Part shown: piece by piece, positions 41,736 to 50,781 of the stretch | How the letters are laid out: every line of letters begins with the position of its first letter | Numbering within the stretch: the stretch's first letter is position 1 | The notes under the pieces: generated by a model | What the model saw: the letters and a program-made list of their open reading frames with translations, nothing else | Database searches by the model: none | Told to the model about the DNA's origin: nothing | Translations under genes and position numbers: made by a program | NCBI GenBank assembly: GCA_003635255.1 | Contig: PYJC01000003.1 | Span: 1-53,085 of the forward strand | From: Candidatus Poribacteria bacterium | Lineage (GTDB): Bacteria > Poribacteria > WGA-4E > WGA-3G | Length of the DNA stretch: 53,085 nt | Reading direction: 5' to 3'

Positions 41736-42685
41736 ACCTGGGAGATTACCAATTTTTCACAGACGAAGTCTGCTAACATGTTGATGAATTTGGGGTGTGC
41801 GCCGACAGTTCCTGCTCGGATGAAATCAATTCCGCACGCTTCTGCTGTTTCGGCTGCCTCTATGTCAAGATCGTAAAGTACCTCAACGTGATCACAGAGG
41901 AAGCCTATCGGTGAAGCGACGACGGTGTCAACACCTTCTGCTTTTCGGGCTTTAAGCCAGTCATTGATATCGGGTTGTGTCCACGGTAGCGGGCTGCTTT
42001 CTACTTCGCTTTGGTATGCCAAACCGAACCGGGTTTTCCCAATCTCTTGGGCAACTGCCTCACCGGTTTTTCCAAATTGCTGTGTATAGGGTGAATTATC
42101 CGCCGCTGGTTGCGGAATTGCGTGTGCTGTGAAAACAAGTTCGGCACGTTCTAACTTGTTACCACACGCGGTTTTGATAATTTCAGCAATGGCACCGACA
42201 TAGCCTTTGTGGGTGTACCAAGGGTCGAGATAATCAATCGTCGGTTTCTCACCATCAACTGCGTCAATTCCTTTTTTCACTTCCTGTTGATACCATTCCC
42301 AACTAATTTTGGATTGGTGTGGTGCCATGATAACACCGAGTATCTTACGGTGTCCCTTTTGTGCCATTTCGGCGATGACTTCCTTTAAATAAGGTGTCCA
42401 ATGTCTGAATCCTGCATAAACGGGGACCGGTAGATCGCGTGCTTGCAAAGCGTTTTCCAAAGCCTCGGCTTGCTTGAAAGTCAATTCGTTGAATGGTGAA
42501 AATCCACCTAATTTTATATAATGTGCCGAGATGTCTTTTACGCGTTCTACTTGGGATTTGGCTGTCCCAGCGATGCCCTCAACAAAACAGTAGGCTTCTC
42601 CAGGACAAGTATCTTTATCGTATTTTTGACAGCATCCAGGTGTAGGCCCCCCAAATGCAACGAGTAAAACGCTGTCGTAACTCAT
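41729..42685 (-). CDS. hemH: Ferrochelatase (HemH) with N-terminal cysteine cluster
   Basis: A 318-residue chelatase that inserts Fe(II) into protoporphyrin IX or coproporphyrin III. The core is clear: LLVAFGGP (7-14), YIKLGGFSPFNE (56-67), the metal-site His188 in VFTAHAIPQ and Glu269 in FLCDHVEVLYDLD. Unusual is residues 18-33, which hold four cysteines (18, 19, 27 and 33, CC-x7-C-x5-C) where ordinary ferrochelatases have a DVMPFL-type helix; this may bind an iron-sulfur cluster or metal. The stop and last residue lie in a repeat element. Lies 12 bases after the MBL-fold gene in the heme operon. Confidence 0.93.
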   Translation of the reverse strand: MSYDSVLLVAFGGPTPGCCQKYDKDTCPGEAYCFVEGIAGTAKSQVERVKDISAHYIKLGGFSPFNELTFKQAEALENALQARDLPVPVYAGFRHWTPYLKEVIAEMAQKGHRKILGVIMAPHQSKISWEWYQQEVKKGIDAVDGEKPTIDYLDPWYTHKGYVGAIAEIIKTACGNKLERAELVFTAHAIPQPAADNSPYTQQFGKTGEAVAQEIGKTRFGLAYQSEVESSPLPWTQPDINDWLKARKAEGVDTVVASPIGFLCDHVEVLYDLDIEAAETAEACGIDFIRAGTVGAHPKFINMLADFVCEKLVISQVR

Positions 42686-42697
42686 TCTAAAATCCTC

Positions 42698-44155
42698 CTA
42701 TGCCATGCTAGCTAACTGTGCTGGCATGAATTGCGCGTCGGCGTTAATTGCCTTCGTGAAAGCCTCACGTGCCAAGGTTTCGTTCCCATTTGTGCGATGC
42801 GCGAGTCCGATGCAAAAATACGCTTGTGCGAGTTGTGCACCGTGAAGTCCACCGACTAAAGCCTTATAAATAGCCTCCAACCCTGTTTTTGTTTCATCGC
42901 CATTCCGGTAAGCAGAGAGGATGTGGTTGTACCCACGCAAAAGGTGCGCTGGTGCATAATCAGGGTCGAGTTCAAGTGCGGTATTGAGTGCTTTTTTCCC
43001 CTCGGCAAAGAAATCCCCTTTCTCAAGGACACTTGATACGGTGCGGGAGGCTTGTATAAGTAAATTTGCGTATTCCGTCCACGCCTCAGGAAGATTAGCA
43101 TATTTTTCGGTTGCGGTTCTCAAGATAGCGATTGCTAAACCGAAGTCGTTGCCCTCTGCAACTTCTTCGGCGGTCTCTCGGTACGCTTCAAAGTTCTGAA
43201 GTTCGTGCGTTTTTTGATGTAGTTTTTCCGTATCCGCAGTCGGAATAACCGAAGGTTTCAGGTGTTGCCAACCCGGCTCCGGATCGTCAATCAACCCGCG
43301 GTAGACCCTTAAAATCGCATAGCGAGGTGTCCCCCAAACCTCAGCAATAGAACAGATCCAGTCGGGTAGATTCGCTTCCATTTCAGTGAGCAGTTCGGTT
43401 AAGGACATACCCTGTTCGACGTGTTTTCGGACTTCTGTTAGGAAATAAGATTCTATCTGAAGCAAGAGGTCTATTTCGGCATCTTGTGCCAAAGGACCGT
43501 GACCCGGTAGCACATATTTAGGTGTGTAGTTCCGGAGTTCTTTAATTGTATTAATCCAATCGTGGTTCGCCATGAGACCTTCATTCATAACAGGCTGCCC
43601 AAAGATAGGAAAACTCCCTGTCATGACAGTATCACCAGAGACGATACAATCTTCTGCTGGAACTCTAATGGCAGTGGCATCATCTGTCTCCGCTTTCCCT
43701 AAATGAACGAGGTGCAGCGGTTGATTCCCTAAGTCGAGTTCGGTTTCGTGTGTAAACGTCTGCTGTGGAAGGAAGGGCGGATCCCCCAATGTAAAGCCTC
43801 GCGAACGCAAGAATGTTTCCTGTCGCGGTGCTCTATTCACCATGAAATCCTTAGTCATCTCGCGTGCGACGACAGTTGCGCCCGCCTGCCGAAAAATAAC
43901 ATTTCCATTCGTATGATCCCAATGGTAGTGTGTGTTAATCGCATACAGGATCGGTTTGTCTGTGATGGTGCGGATTGCGTTGTAAAGCCGGCGTGCCATC
44001 ATCTGGTTCACCTGCGTATCAATTACGGCTATCCCGTTATCGCCTATGATAATGGAAGAATTAACGATGTTGCGAAATAGATAGACCCGTTCTGTTACCT
44101 TAACAAGCTGCCCATATTGTCGCGGGGCAAAAGGGTTTTCAGGAATGTTTCTCAT
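42698..44155 (-). CDS. MBL-fold metallo-hydrolase with C-terminal TPR region
   Basis: A 485-residue soluble protein. Residues about 15-225 are a metallo-beta-lactamase-fold hydrolase: AINTHYHWDHTNGN holds His76, His78, Asp80 and His81, followed by CIVSGDTVMTG and VLPGHGPL with further metal ligands. A helical segment (about 230-320) resembles the dimerisation part of alkylsulfatase-type MBL proteins. The end (about 325-485) carries tetratricopeptide-like repeats (WTEYANLLIQAS, YAPAHLLRGYNHIL, AQAYFCIGLAHRTNGN). The gene is set between hemE (8 bases upstream) and hemH (12 bases downstream), an unexpected place. Possible roles are heme-precursor protection or an unrelated hydrolase; substrate unknown. 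Confidence 0.85.
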   Translation of the reverse strand: MRNIPENPFAPRQYGQLVKVTERVYLFRNIVNSSIIIGDNGIAVIDTQVNQMMARRLYNAIRTITDKPILYAINTHYHWDHTNGNVIFRQAGATVVAREMTKDFMVNRAPRQETFLRSRGFTLGDPPFLPQQTFTHETELDLGNQPLHLVHLGKAETDDATAIRVPAEDCIVSGDTVMTGSFPIFGQPVMNEGLMANHDWINTIKELRNYTPKYVLPGHGPLAQDAEIDLLLQIESYFLTEVRKHVEQGMSLTELLTEMEANLPDWICSIAEVWGTPRYAILRVYRGLIDDPEPGWQHLKPSVIPTADTEKLHQKTHELQNFEAYRETAEEVAEGNDFGLAIAILRTATEKYANLPEAWTEYANLLIQASRTVSSVLEKGDFFAEGKKALNTALELDPDYAPAHLLRGYNHILSAYRNGDETKTGLEAIYKALVGGLHGAQLAQAYFCIGLAHRTNGNETLAREAFTKAINADAQFMPAQLASMA

Positions 44156-44163
44156 TTATTTTC

Positions 44164-45243
44164 CTAAAACATTTTTGCGATATTTACGAAATGTTTAACG
44201 TTATTAAAAGGCGTATCTCTGTGAAGTCCGTGGCTCAAGTTTAATATATGTCCTGTTCCGCCGCCCTGTGCTAAACAGGTTTTGACGGCCGCCGTGATGT
44301 CTTCAGGTGTCCCGTCTCGAAGAATATCGTTATCAACGTTTCCCTGAAAAGCGACGGTCCTGTCAGTTTTGGCTTTAGCTTCGCTGAGATTTACGCATTT
44401 CCCAACACTGAGTACATCAGCACCACTCTGATGCATTAAATCAAGATAAGTGCACTCTTTTGCGAAAAGTATCCGCGGCACTTCCGAGTTGAGTTCAGTA
44501 AAAATTTGCTGGTGATACGGAAACGCAAAATCCTCATATATCTGTCTCGGCAAAACATCCGCGATAGACTCGAAAAGTTGGACGACCTGAGCACCTGCAT
44601 CGATTTGATAATTCAGATAGTTAATGGTCATCTGTGTTAACTTGTTTAGCAGACGATGCAAGAGCTGAGGTGCTTCTTCGATCATTTGGAAAACAGGTGT
44701 CGCTTTTTCCGATATGCCAGCCCCTCGTTTGATGGGACTTTCTCCAGCGATAAGAAAAAATGCGAGTGTTAAAGGTGCCCCAGCAAAACCGATAAGTGGT
44801 AGTTCCCCATTGAGGACTTCACGTAGGTTGCGAATGACGTTTCCTGTGAACGCTAATTGCGAGGCGGGTTCATCAACGGGTTGGAGCGCGTCGACTTGTG
44901 ATTGTGTCCGAATCGGTGGGTTTAAAATGGGGCCCGGGTCAAATCGGAAATGCGCGCCCATTGGGGCAAGGGGTGTAAGGATGTCCTTGTAGACAATAAT
45001 GGCATCAACGCCGATGCGTTTTGGGAGCAGTGAAATCTTGACTGCCGATTCAACATCGGTGTCTGACATCGGTGCCGGACAGGTTCGGAAAAGTTGTTCC
45101 AAAGGGAGGTTAAGCTCTTGCCGAATCTGCCGATAAAGCGGATCCGATCTGCCTGCCTGCCGCATCATCCACACAGGTACACGTTCTACGGGCAGACAGC
45201 GCGCAGCGCGAAGAAGTAAATCGTTTTTTAATTGCTGTTCCAT
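44164..45243 (-). CDS. hemE: Uroporphyrinogen decarboxylase
   Basis: A 359-residue cytoplasmic enzyme that removes four carboxyl groups from uroporphyrinogen III to give coproporphyrinogen III. PVWMMRQAGRSDPLYR (23-38) carries the substrate-binding arginines, and Asp86 in VYKDILTP is the conserved central aspartate. GFAGAPLTLAFFLIAG and LNLSHGLHRDTPFNNV are typical too. Normal family length. First of the heme genes on this minus-strand run: hemE, MBL-TPR, hemH, hemG and cytochrome c follow with short gaps. Upstream by 19 bases is a LamG-domain gene. Confidence 0.95.
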   Translation of the reverse strand: MEQQLKNDLLLRAARCLPVERVPVWMMRQAGRSDPLYRQIRQELNLPLEQLFRTCPAPMSDTDVESAVKISLLPKRIGVDAIIVYKDILTPLAPMGAHFRFDPGPILNPPIRTQSQVDALQPVDEPASQLAFTGNVIRNLREVLNGELPLIGFAGAPLTLAFFLIAGESPIKRGAGISEKATPVFQMIEEAPQLLHRLLNKLTQMTINYLNYQIDAGAQVVQLFESIADVLPRQIYEDFAFPYHQQIFTELNSEVPRILFAKECTYLDLMHQSGADVLSVGKCVNLSEAKAKTDRTVAFQGNVDNDILRDGTPEDITAAVKTCLAQGGGTGHILNLSHGLHRDTPFNNVKHFVNIAKMF

Positions 45244-45262
45244 GCTGAGAGAGATTACCTCT

Positions 45263-46111
45263 TCAATGCAGTTTCAAATTGCCCCACGTCGTTGCTAATT
45301 TGCCTGTGGGTTCTACCGGTGCGACCCCCAGAGTTTTGCCAACGCCCTCTTCCATAAGCACCTTCAGGTCCGCTTCGCCTAGTGTATCGCTAAACATCGC
45401 TATATCGTCAATGATGCCTTTGAAATATCCGCCATCACAGCCGTGTCCGGCTGGACACAACCCACTTCCGATAAGCAATCCTTTTTCGGGCGCGCCGGCT
45501 TTATTGGGTCCCTTTGACTTAAATTCACCATTGATATAGAGCTCGTATTCAGTTCCGTTATAGATACCGGCAATGAAATACCACTCATCAGGCTTATTCA
45601 GTGGGGTCGTTGCAGCTGCACAACCGGCTTGGCAGCTTTTGAACTCAAAGTTACCGGCGTTCCAGAATTCAAACCACCAATTCGCGCCGCCGCCGTCGCC
45701 GGGATTTCCGTTTGCGATGACAAGCGTGGCAGAGCCTTTGCCTGCCGGGTTGTTACCGCCGACTGCTGTCGGGTACATCCAGTAAGTGAGGGTGAATTTC
45801 TCTGGATTAAACAGCGGTGAAGGCGCAATCTCGACATAGTCATCTTTTCCATCGAATATGACGGCATCTCCGAATTGCCCATCATCCCATTTCGTGCCTT
45901 CCTTGAGTTCACCATCGTTATCGTTCCCGGATAAATCTTTGGCGGTTTTCCCGGTGCCTTCATCAAATAGCCAAATACCGACAACTGTCTTGGGATCAAT
46001 TTTAGCACTGCTCATCGTAGTGTAATAGCCTGTGAAGATTATGACAGCGATACCTATCAATATCTGGCACTGTTTCGGTTTGCTAACGAAGAACCTGATG
46101 AAAGATATCAT
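45263..46111 (-). CDS. LamG-like (concanavalin A-fold) secreted protein
   Basis: A 282-residue exported protein with an N-terminal hydrophobic anchor (ILIGIAVIIFTGYY). Residues about 42-240 form a laminin-G/concanavalin-like jelly roll: VVGIWLFDEGTGKTAKDLSG, FGDAVIFDGKDDYVEI, FTLTYWMYP, WYFIAGIYNGTEYELYING and GIIDDIAMF. This domain binds sugars or proteins and is abundant in secreted proteins of planctomycetes and poribacteria. The C-terminus (VAPVEPTGKLATTWGNLK) is typical of a repeated Poribacteria-like family. The gene overlaps the small membrane gene upstream by 4 bases (ATGA), so they are translationally coupled. Confidence 0.82.
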   Translation of the reverse strand: MISFIRFFVSKPKQCQILIGIAVIIFTGYYTTMSSAKIDPKTVVGIWLFDEGTGKTAKDLSGNDNDGELKEGTKWDDGQFGDAVIFDGKDDYVEIAPSPLFNPEKFTLTYWMYPTAVGGNNPAGKGSATLVIANGNPGDGGGANWWFEFWNAGNFEFKSCQAGCAAATTPLNKPDEWYFIAGIYNGTEYELYINGEFKSKGPNKAGAPEKGLLIGSGLCPAGHGCDGGYFKGIIDDIAMFSDTLGEADLKVLMEEGVGKTLGVAPVEPTGKLATTWGNLKLH

Positions 46112-46452
46112 TGTGAAATTCCCCCCTTCTGATGCCGCTCAAGAAACTGCCGTAGTTTAGCAAAACTTTTAACGTTCTTCATAATCCTACCGCTTTCACG
46201 CTCTTCAAGATAAAGCAGAAAACCCATAACGTAAAGACTTATGAAAAACAGTAGAAACCCTGTGACACATCGTCCGATCGCCCAATAATTGGGTTGAAGC
46301 CTCAGGTATGGGGTGCGAGCCTCGGTGTCGCTGTTTGCCTCGGATGTATCCTGCTTGGGCCACTCCACCGAAACAAAGTCACCCCACCCAGTTACCCCAA
46401 GCGATAGAAAGGCAATCGAAAGGACAAAAACGATGAAAAATGGGATGCCCAT
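46108..46452 (-). CDS. Small membrane protein coupled to the LamG gene
   Basis: A 114-residue protein I do not recognise. Two hydrophobic helices are visible (about 3-22, FFIVFVLSIAFLSLG, and 61-80, TGFLLFFISLYVMGFLLY) with a loop of about 35 polar residues between them that should face outside, and a basic cytosolic C-terminus. It ends with ATGA, overlapping the start of the LamG-domain gene; it follows the dehydrogenase gene by 12 bases. Confidence 0.6.
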   Translation of the reverse strand: MGIPFFIVFVLSIAFLSLGVTGWGDFVSVEWPKQDTSEANSDTEARTPYLRLQPNYWAIGRCVTGFLLFFISLYVMGFLLYLEERESGRIMKNVKSFAKLRQFLERHQKGGISQ

Positions 46453-46464
46453 GTCAGATACCCG

Positions 46465-47535
46465 TTAATCAGAGACTTTTATCAATCCCTTTGTGCAAGC
46501 ATCTTCACGGTTGCGGACCTTTGTTATCCCCTCAACGAGCGATTCGAGCGGGAATTCGTGGCTAATGATTTTGTCCATGTTGACATCGCCGCTCGAAATA
46601 AGTTGAACCGCTTCTTCCCATGTGTCGGGTGCAAGCCAAGAGAACCTAATGGTCTTATCCATGAGGATGGTATCAAGGATAGGCACTCGCATCACATCTG
46701 TGTCGCCGGGGAGTCCAAAGATAACAACAGTTGCGTGCCGTCCTGTAACTTCCAATGCAGTGCGAATCGCGTCAAGTGAGCTGGTAGCTGTAATTGCGCG
46801 GTCTGCCAATTCTCCGTTATTGAGTTCCTGAATTGTAGCCCCCAGGTCTTCAACGTAGTGCGGAGAGTTGGTATCGCTGACGTTGACCACTACATCTGCA
46901 CCGAGTTCTTTACCACAATCTAACCGATAATCACGAGTTCCGACAAGTAGGACGTTTTTCAAGCCGCGACTCTTCAATACCTGCACCATCATCAAGCCGA
47001 TAGGTCCCGGGCCGAAGACAACGGCAGTCTGTCCCTTTTCGGCATTGAGATTGTTGACAGCGTAGAGTCCGCATGCAAGCGGTTCTGTTAATGCACCTTG
47101 ATCGTACGTGACATTATCCGGTAATTTGACTGTCCAGCGATAATCGGAGACTGCGTACTCTGCGAATCCACCATCAACGCCTACACCTAAGACGCGTTTT
47201 TCTGGACACAGGTTGGACAACCCTTTCTTGCTCCAAAAGGAATCCGGGTTTGATTGGACGGGATTGACGACAACACGATCACCTACTTTAAATCCACCTG
47301 CCGCCCCTGCTTCACTACCGACTTCAACGACTTCGCCAGTAAATTCGTGTCCAAGGATAAGGGGTCCTTTTCCGTCATCAGTTTCGAGTGAACTGTTCCC
47401 AAAATAATATGCGACATCCGAACCACAGATACCTACCGAACGGACTTGAACTAATAGGTCGTTATCGCTGGGTGCTGGTACAGGTCGGTCTTCGAGGCTC
47501 ATTGATTCGGGTTCATAGAAAATTTGAGATTTCAT
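46465..47535 (-). CDS. Medium-chain dehydrogenase (sorbitol/alcohol dehydrogenase-like)
   Basis: A 356-residue MDR family oxidoreductase. The catalytic zinc site is present: Cys in VGICGSDVAYY and GHEFTGEVV with its His and Glu. The NAD-binding fold follows with VFGPGPIGLMMVQVLKSRG, and the second half has VTGRHATVVIFGLPGD. The lobe that usually carries four structural-zinc cysteines (here NPVQSNPDSFWSKKGLSNLCPEK region) has only one, so the structural zinc is lost. Polyol or threonine dehydrogenase-type activity is likely but not certain. It opens the long minus-strand run toward hemE with short gaps. Confidence 0.87.
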   Translation of the reverse strand: MKSQIFYEPESMSLEDRPVPAPSDNDLLVQVRSVGICGSDVAYYFGNSSLETDDGKGPLILGHEFTGEVVEVGSEAGAAGGFKVGDRVVVNPVQSNPDSFWSKKGLSNLCPEKRVLGVGVDGGFAEYAVSDYRWTVKLPDNVTYDQGALTEPLACGLYAVNNLNAEKGQTAVVFGPGPIGLMMVQVLKSRGLKNVLLVGTRDYRLDCGKELGADVVVNVSDTNSPHYVEDLGATIQELNNGELADRAITATSSLDAIRTALEVTGRHATVVIFGLPGDTDVMRVPILDTILMDKTIRFSWLAPDTWEEAVQLISSGDVNMDKIISHEFPLESLVEGITKVRNREDACTKGLIKVSD

Positions 47536-47613
47536 TATTTATGTCCCTCCTTAAGTCTTTTGAATACAATTACTTTAGCATGTCTAATTTTAAATTACAA
47601 CGAAATTTCAAGA

Positions 47614-48456
47614 TTAGAAGATGAACCGCATTTCCAAAAGCAAAAATCGGCTGCAGAACTCACCGAGGAAGACTGTAATAATAGCAATAAAAAGAAAACC
47701 GGTTGCAGCTCGCGTCGCGCCAAGCACATCGCGGGCAACGGATTTAGGACGCAAGCAGTCCCACGTAATAAAATAGAGGAGTAACGTGCCAGCGATGCCG
47801 ATAAGCACTCGCATACCGAAAATGATCTGGTAGAAAAGGTTAAAAGCGACAACGTCCGTGGATTGCTGCCGGAAAAAGATGTTTAGGCAGAGCAATCCAA
47901 TCATTCCTAAAAGGATCCAAAACAATAAAGTATTAAACCGTTTTAGAAAGTTTACAGGCAAATCCGGCGTTACGAGATACCAATGGCCAAACCACATGCC
48001 GCTATGAACAACACCGAGTAGCATAGACGCTATCAAGAATTGCAGCGGGAGCAGAAACATTTCACCCGGAAGTTGAATAATTGCGTAATAACGCTGGGCA
48101 CTCAAAACGATCCACGCAGCACCACAAATTATACCCATAAAAAACAGTATCTGTGTTAACAGCGGGATTCTGAACCACCAACTCAGCGTATAGATAAAGA
48201 GGATAAGAACGAAGGAGATAACCAAAACGGACTCAGAGGTCTCCCAGAATCCAAAAAAATGGAGAAACGTGACAGGTTGTCGATGGAGTGCCAACTCTGC
48301 ACAACGTGATAAAACGCCTACAAATACGTAGATGCTCCCCATCAAACGATAGAAGTTAGCACCTACTAACGCTTTCGGGACTAAGAAAAGTAGAGCAAAT
48401 CCGCCGACTGCGAGTTGACTGAAAACGAGATAAAAAACGTCGAGAATACTAAACAT
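47614..48456 (-). CDS. Polytopic membrane protein of unknown function
   Basis: A 280-residue protein with about eight hydrophobic helices and no recognised domain. Notable is HSGMWFGHWYLVTPDLPVNF in the middle, where the pair of His lies at a helix end as in heme- or metal-binding membrane proteins, and His in the second helix (LALHRQPVTFLHFF). Charged residues between helices are few. It stands 78 bases upstream of the dehydrogenase gene and downstream of rplL, after a hairpin. A quinone- or heme-linked role is a guess from the His pattern only. An upstream in-frame GTG at 48465 is an alternative start. Confidence 0.6.
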   Translation of the reverse strand: MFSILDVFYLVFSQLAVGGFALLFLVPKALVGANFYRLMGSIYVFVGVLSRCAELALHRQPVTFLHFFGFWETSESVLVISFVLILFIYTLSWWFRIPLLTQILFFMGIICGAAWIVLSAQRYYAIIQLPGEMFLLPLQFLIASMLLGVVHSGMWFGHWYLVTPDLPVNFLKRFNTLLFWILLGMIGLLCLNIFFRQQSTDVVAFNLFYQIIFGMRVLIGIAGTLLLYFITWDCLRPKSVARDVLGATRAATGFLFIAIITVFLGEFCSRFLLLEMRFIF

Positions 48457-48520
48457 CAATGCCACTCGGTAATTTTCGATAGGTGTGGTCTGTGTCTACC
48501 GTTGTGCGACTGTTTTCCAC

Positions 48521-48595
48521 AAAAAATGGAGACCCATTATAGTTCGCCGTAGCACGATGAATTCGTGCATCGCTATTAAGAACCATAATGGGTCT
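48521..48595 (-). terminator. Large hairpin and T-run after rplL
   Basis: On the minus strand AGACCCATTATGGTTC (48595-48580) and GAACTATAATGGGTCT (48545-48530) form a 16-bp stem with one G-T pair; an inner stem GCACGA/TCGTGC lies in the loop. TTTTTT (48526-48521) follows three bases later. It most likely terminates the ribosomal protein operon, although its long perfect arms also suggest a small mobile repeat. Confidence 0.55.
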
Positions 48596-48653
48596 ACCTA
48601 TGAGGCGCGGTTTCATCGCGCATAATCTATTATGTGTGACAGTGTGCCACAGG

Positions 48654-49061
48654 TTAAATAATTTCGACGACTGCACCGAGTTCTTCGAGTTGTTCTTTCG
48701 CCTTGTCAGCATCCTCTTTAGAGACGCCTTCTTGAATGACGACTGGCGCGGATTCGACCTTTTCTTTTGCTTCCTTTAAGCCGAGTCCAGTGAGCGAACG
48801 CACCTCTTTAATAACTGGAATCTTGTTGGCACCGAATTCTTTGAGTTGCACGTCAAACTCGGTTTGCTCTTCCGCTGCGGCTTCTTCTTCTCCGGGTGCG
48901 GCTGCACCATCAGCGGCTGGCATTATGCCGGGCATAGCGACTGCCGGTGCGGCGGATGCGCTGACGCCAAATTTATCTTCTAATGCTTTGACGAGTTCGG
49001 AAAGTTCCAAAACGGTCATATTGCTAATTTCTTCAATCAATTTTTCCATATCTGCGGCCAT
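48654..49061 (-). CDS. rplL: Ribosomal protein L7/L12
   Basis: A 135-residue protein of the ribosomal stalk. The N-terminal dimerisation helices ([28 protein letters not shown]), the Ala-Gly-Pro hinge (about 38-65), and the C-terminal factor-binding domain ([32 protein letters not shown]) are all normal. AAAGGA lies before the ATG. It is the last gene of the rplKAJL operon; rpoB does not follow in this genome, unlike in most bacteria. Confidence 0.97.
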   Translation of the reverse strand: MAADMEKLIEEISNMTVLELSELVKALEDKFGVSASAAPAVAMPGIMPAADGAAAPGEEEAAAEEQTEFDVQLKEFGANKIPVIKEVRSLTGLGLKEAKEKVESAPVVIQEGVSKEDADKAKEQLEELGAVVEII

Positions 49062-49180
49062 GTTTTTATCCTTTCTATCTATAAGTAGTACTAAATTAAC
49101 TTGATTAGAAGTTTTCCGATCAAGTGGTGCGGGAAAGAAGGGCGCGGTGCCCTGGTTTCCGACAATATTTTGTACAAACG

Positions 49181-49747
49181 TTAAGCGTTTTCTGACGCTT
49201 TCTTCTGATCAGCAACCTGCGTCAGTACGGAGGTTACCTGCCTTATTGTTCCACTAAGTACATTCACTATCCCGTTAGCGGGAGACCCTTGATGTAGGGT
49301 TCGTACGAGTCCAGTGAGAGGTGCACTAATGAGTCCGACGGTCTTAGCCACCAAGACATCTCGTGACGGCATATCTTGGAGGGATTCAACGCCCGCTGCG
49401 TCAATCACCTGTGTTCCGAGAATTCCGCCTTTGATCTTAAAATTTTCGTGTTCTTCGCCAAATTCAAGCAAGATTTTTGAAGAGGCAGCTGGATCCGTGC
49501 CAGTGGCAAGTGCTGTATTCCCTTTGAGATAAGGTGTTACCCCTTCAATGCCTCTCTCTCCCGCGACGACATTCACTAATGTGTTTTTACAGACTTTGTA
49601 TCCGATATTTGCTGCCCGGAGCTGGTTTCGCAGTTCGTTAATTTCTGCAACGGTCAGCCCCTGGAAGTCTGTAAGCAGAACAACGTCGGCATTGTCAAAA
49701 ATCTCACGAATTTGCTCTGTTTGCTGAACATTCGCCTCATTCGGCAT
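49181..49747 (-). CDS. rplJ: Ribosomal protein L10
   Basis: A 188-residue protein that anchors L7/L12 to the ribosome. [23 protein letters not shown] and [14 protein letters not shown] are family signatures; the C-terminal helix would bind L12 dimers. AAAGGAG precedes the ATG. A leader of about 240 bases with a terminator-like hairpin separates it from rplA, as expected for L10-L12 autoregulation. Confidence 0.96.
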   Translation of the reverse strand: MPNEANVQQTEQIREIFDNADVVLLTDFQGLTVAEINELRNQLRAANIGYKVCKNTLVNVVAGERGIEGVTPYLKGNTALATGTDPAASSKILLEFGEEHENFKIKGGILGTQVIDAAGVESLQDMPSRDVLVAKTVGLISAPLTGLVRTLHQGSPANGIVNVLSGTIRQVTSVLTQVADQKKASENA

Positions 49748-49988
49748 GTGTCAGCTCCTTTCCATGTGGTTTATAGGGTTTACGATCGCATAGAAAAAGC
49801 CTCCAGGCACCTGGAGGCTTACATAAAAAGAGAGAACAACAGCGGGCAACAAGATTGTATGTGCGCTTTGAGAAGCGCGCCCATGTTCAATTCCATTCAA
49901 GCCTCGGTAGGCAATTAAGCCGATGGCACCTACGTTCTACGACTCTATTCAGTTGTGAGGACTATTTCTGTATCGTATCTCCCACGGT
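49748..49988 (-). promoter_or_regulatory. rplJ leader region
   Basis: About 240 bases between rplA and rplJ without coding sequence. In many bacteria this leader binds the L10-L12 complex and controls rplJ-rplL translation or termination. I see a terminator-like hairpin in it (listed separately) but cannot place the L10 kink-turn by eye. Confidence 0.5.
49794..49818 (-). terminator. Intrinsic terminator or attenuator before rplJ
   Basis: On the minus strand GCCTCCAG and CTGGAGGC (49818-49811, 49806-49799) form an 8-bp perfect stem with a 4-base loop, followed at once by five T (49798-49794). It would stop transcripts from rplKA partially or under L10 control. Confidence 0.75.
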
Positions 49989-50687
49989 TTATGCAAATTG
50001 TTGCGGGTCTATCCGAATACCGACTCCCATTGTTGCTGAGATCGCTACGCTCCGGATATATCTCCCTTTTACGGCAGAGGGGCGAGCCGCGAGGAGTGCG
50101 CTCATTACAGCGTTGAGGTTCCCTTTAATGCTCTCCTCCTCAAACGAGGTCTTGCCGATTGGAACGTGAACAATTCCAGAGGAACGTTCTACTCGATATT
50201 CGATTTGCCCTGCCTTAATACTTTGTAGTGTCTCTGTAACATCTGTTGTGACGGTGCCGGCCTTGGCGTTAGGCATCAAACCTCTCGGTCCCAAGACACG
50301 TCCAAGTTTAGGCATAATACTGCGCATCAGGTCTGGTGTCGCAATTGTCGCATCAAAATCGAGCCATCCGTCAACGATTTTATCAACGAGATCGTCCGTT
50401 CCGACGAAATCCGCGCCGGCTTCTTCAGCCTGTCGTGCTAAGTCCCCTTCGGCGAAGACGACAACACAGACTGACTTTCCGGTGCCATGCGGCAGCGTGA
50501 CGGTGCCGCGAATATTCTGTTCTGCATGTTGAGCATCTACGCCAAGACGTGATGCAAGATCCACTGTCTCATCAAACTTCGCGCCACTCGTTTTTTTTAC
50601 AAGCGAGACCGCTTCGTCTACTGTGTACAGTTGGAGTCTATCTACTTGTTCTCTACCTGCGCTGTATCGTTTCCCTCTCTTCGCCAT
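49989..50687 (-). CDS. rplA: Ribosomal protein L1
   Basis: A 232-residue protein of the L1 stalk. YTVDEAVSLVKKTSGAKFDETVD, VTLPHGTGKSVCVVVFAEGD, LGRVLGPRGLMPNAKAGTV and PIGKTSFE are family signatures. In many bacteria L1 also represses its own operon. GGAGAAC lies before the ATG. The 94-base gap to rplK holds two GC-rich hairpins, CGGGGC/GCCCCG (50707-50729) and CGAGG/CCTCG (50755-50772). Confidence 0.97.
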   Translation of the reverse strand: MAKRGKRYSAGREQVDRLQLYTVDEAVSLVKKTSGAKFDETVDLASRLGVDAQHAEQNIRGTVTLPHGTGKSVCVVVFAEGDLARQAEEAGADFVGTDDLVDKIVDGWLDFDATIATPDLMRSIMPKLGRVLGPRGLMPNAKAGTVTTDVTETLQSIKAGQIEYRVERSSGIVHVPIGKTSFEEESIKGNLNAVMSALLAARPSAVKGRYIRSVAISATMGVGIRIDPQQFA

Positions 50688-50781
50688 GCTGTTCTCCGAT
50701 AGTCAGCGGGGCATATCTCTGTAGCCCCGTTCCAAAGCGAGTTTATGTATATGCCGAGGATGCTGAGCCTCGCTATTCTCG

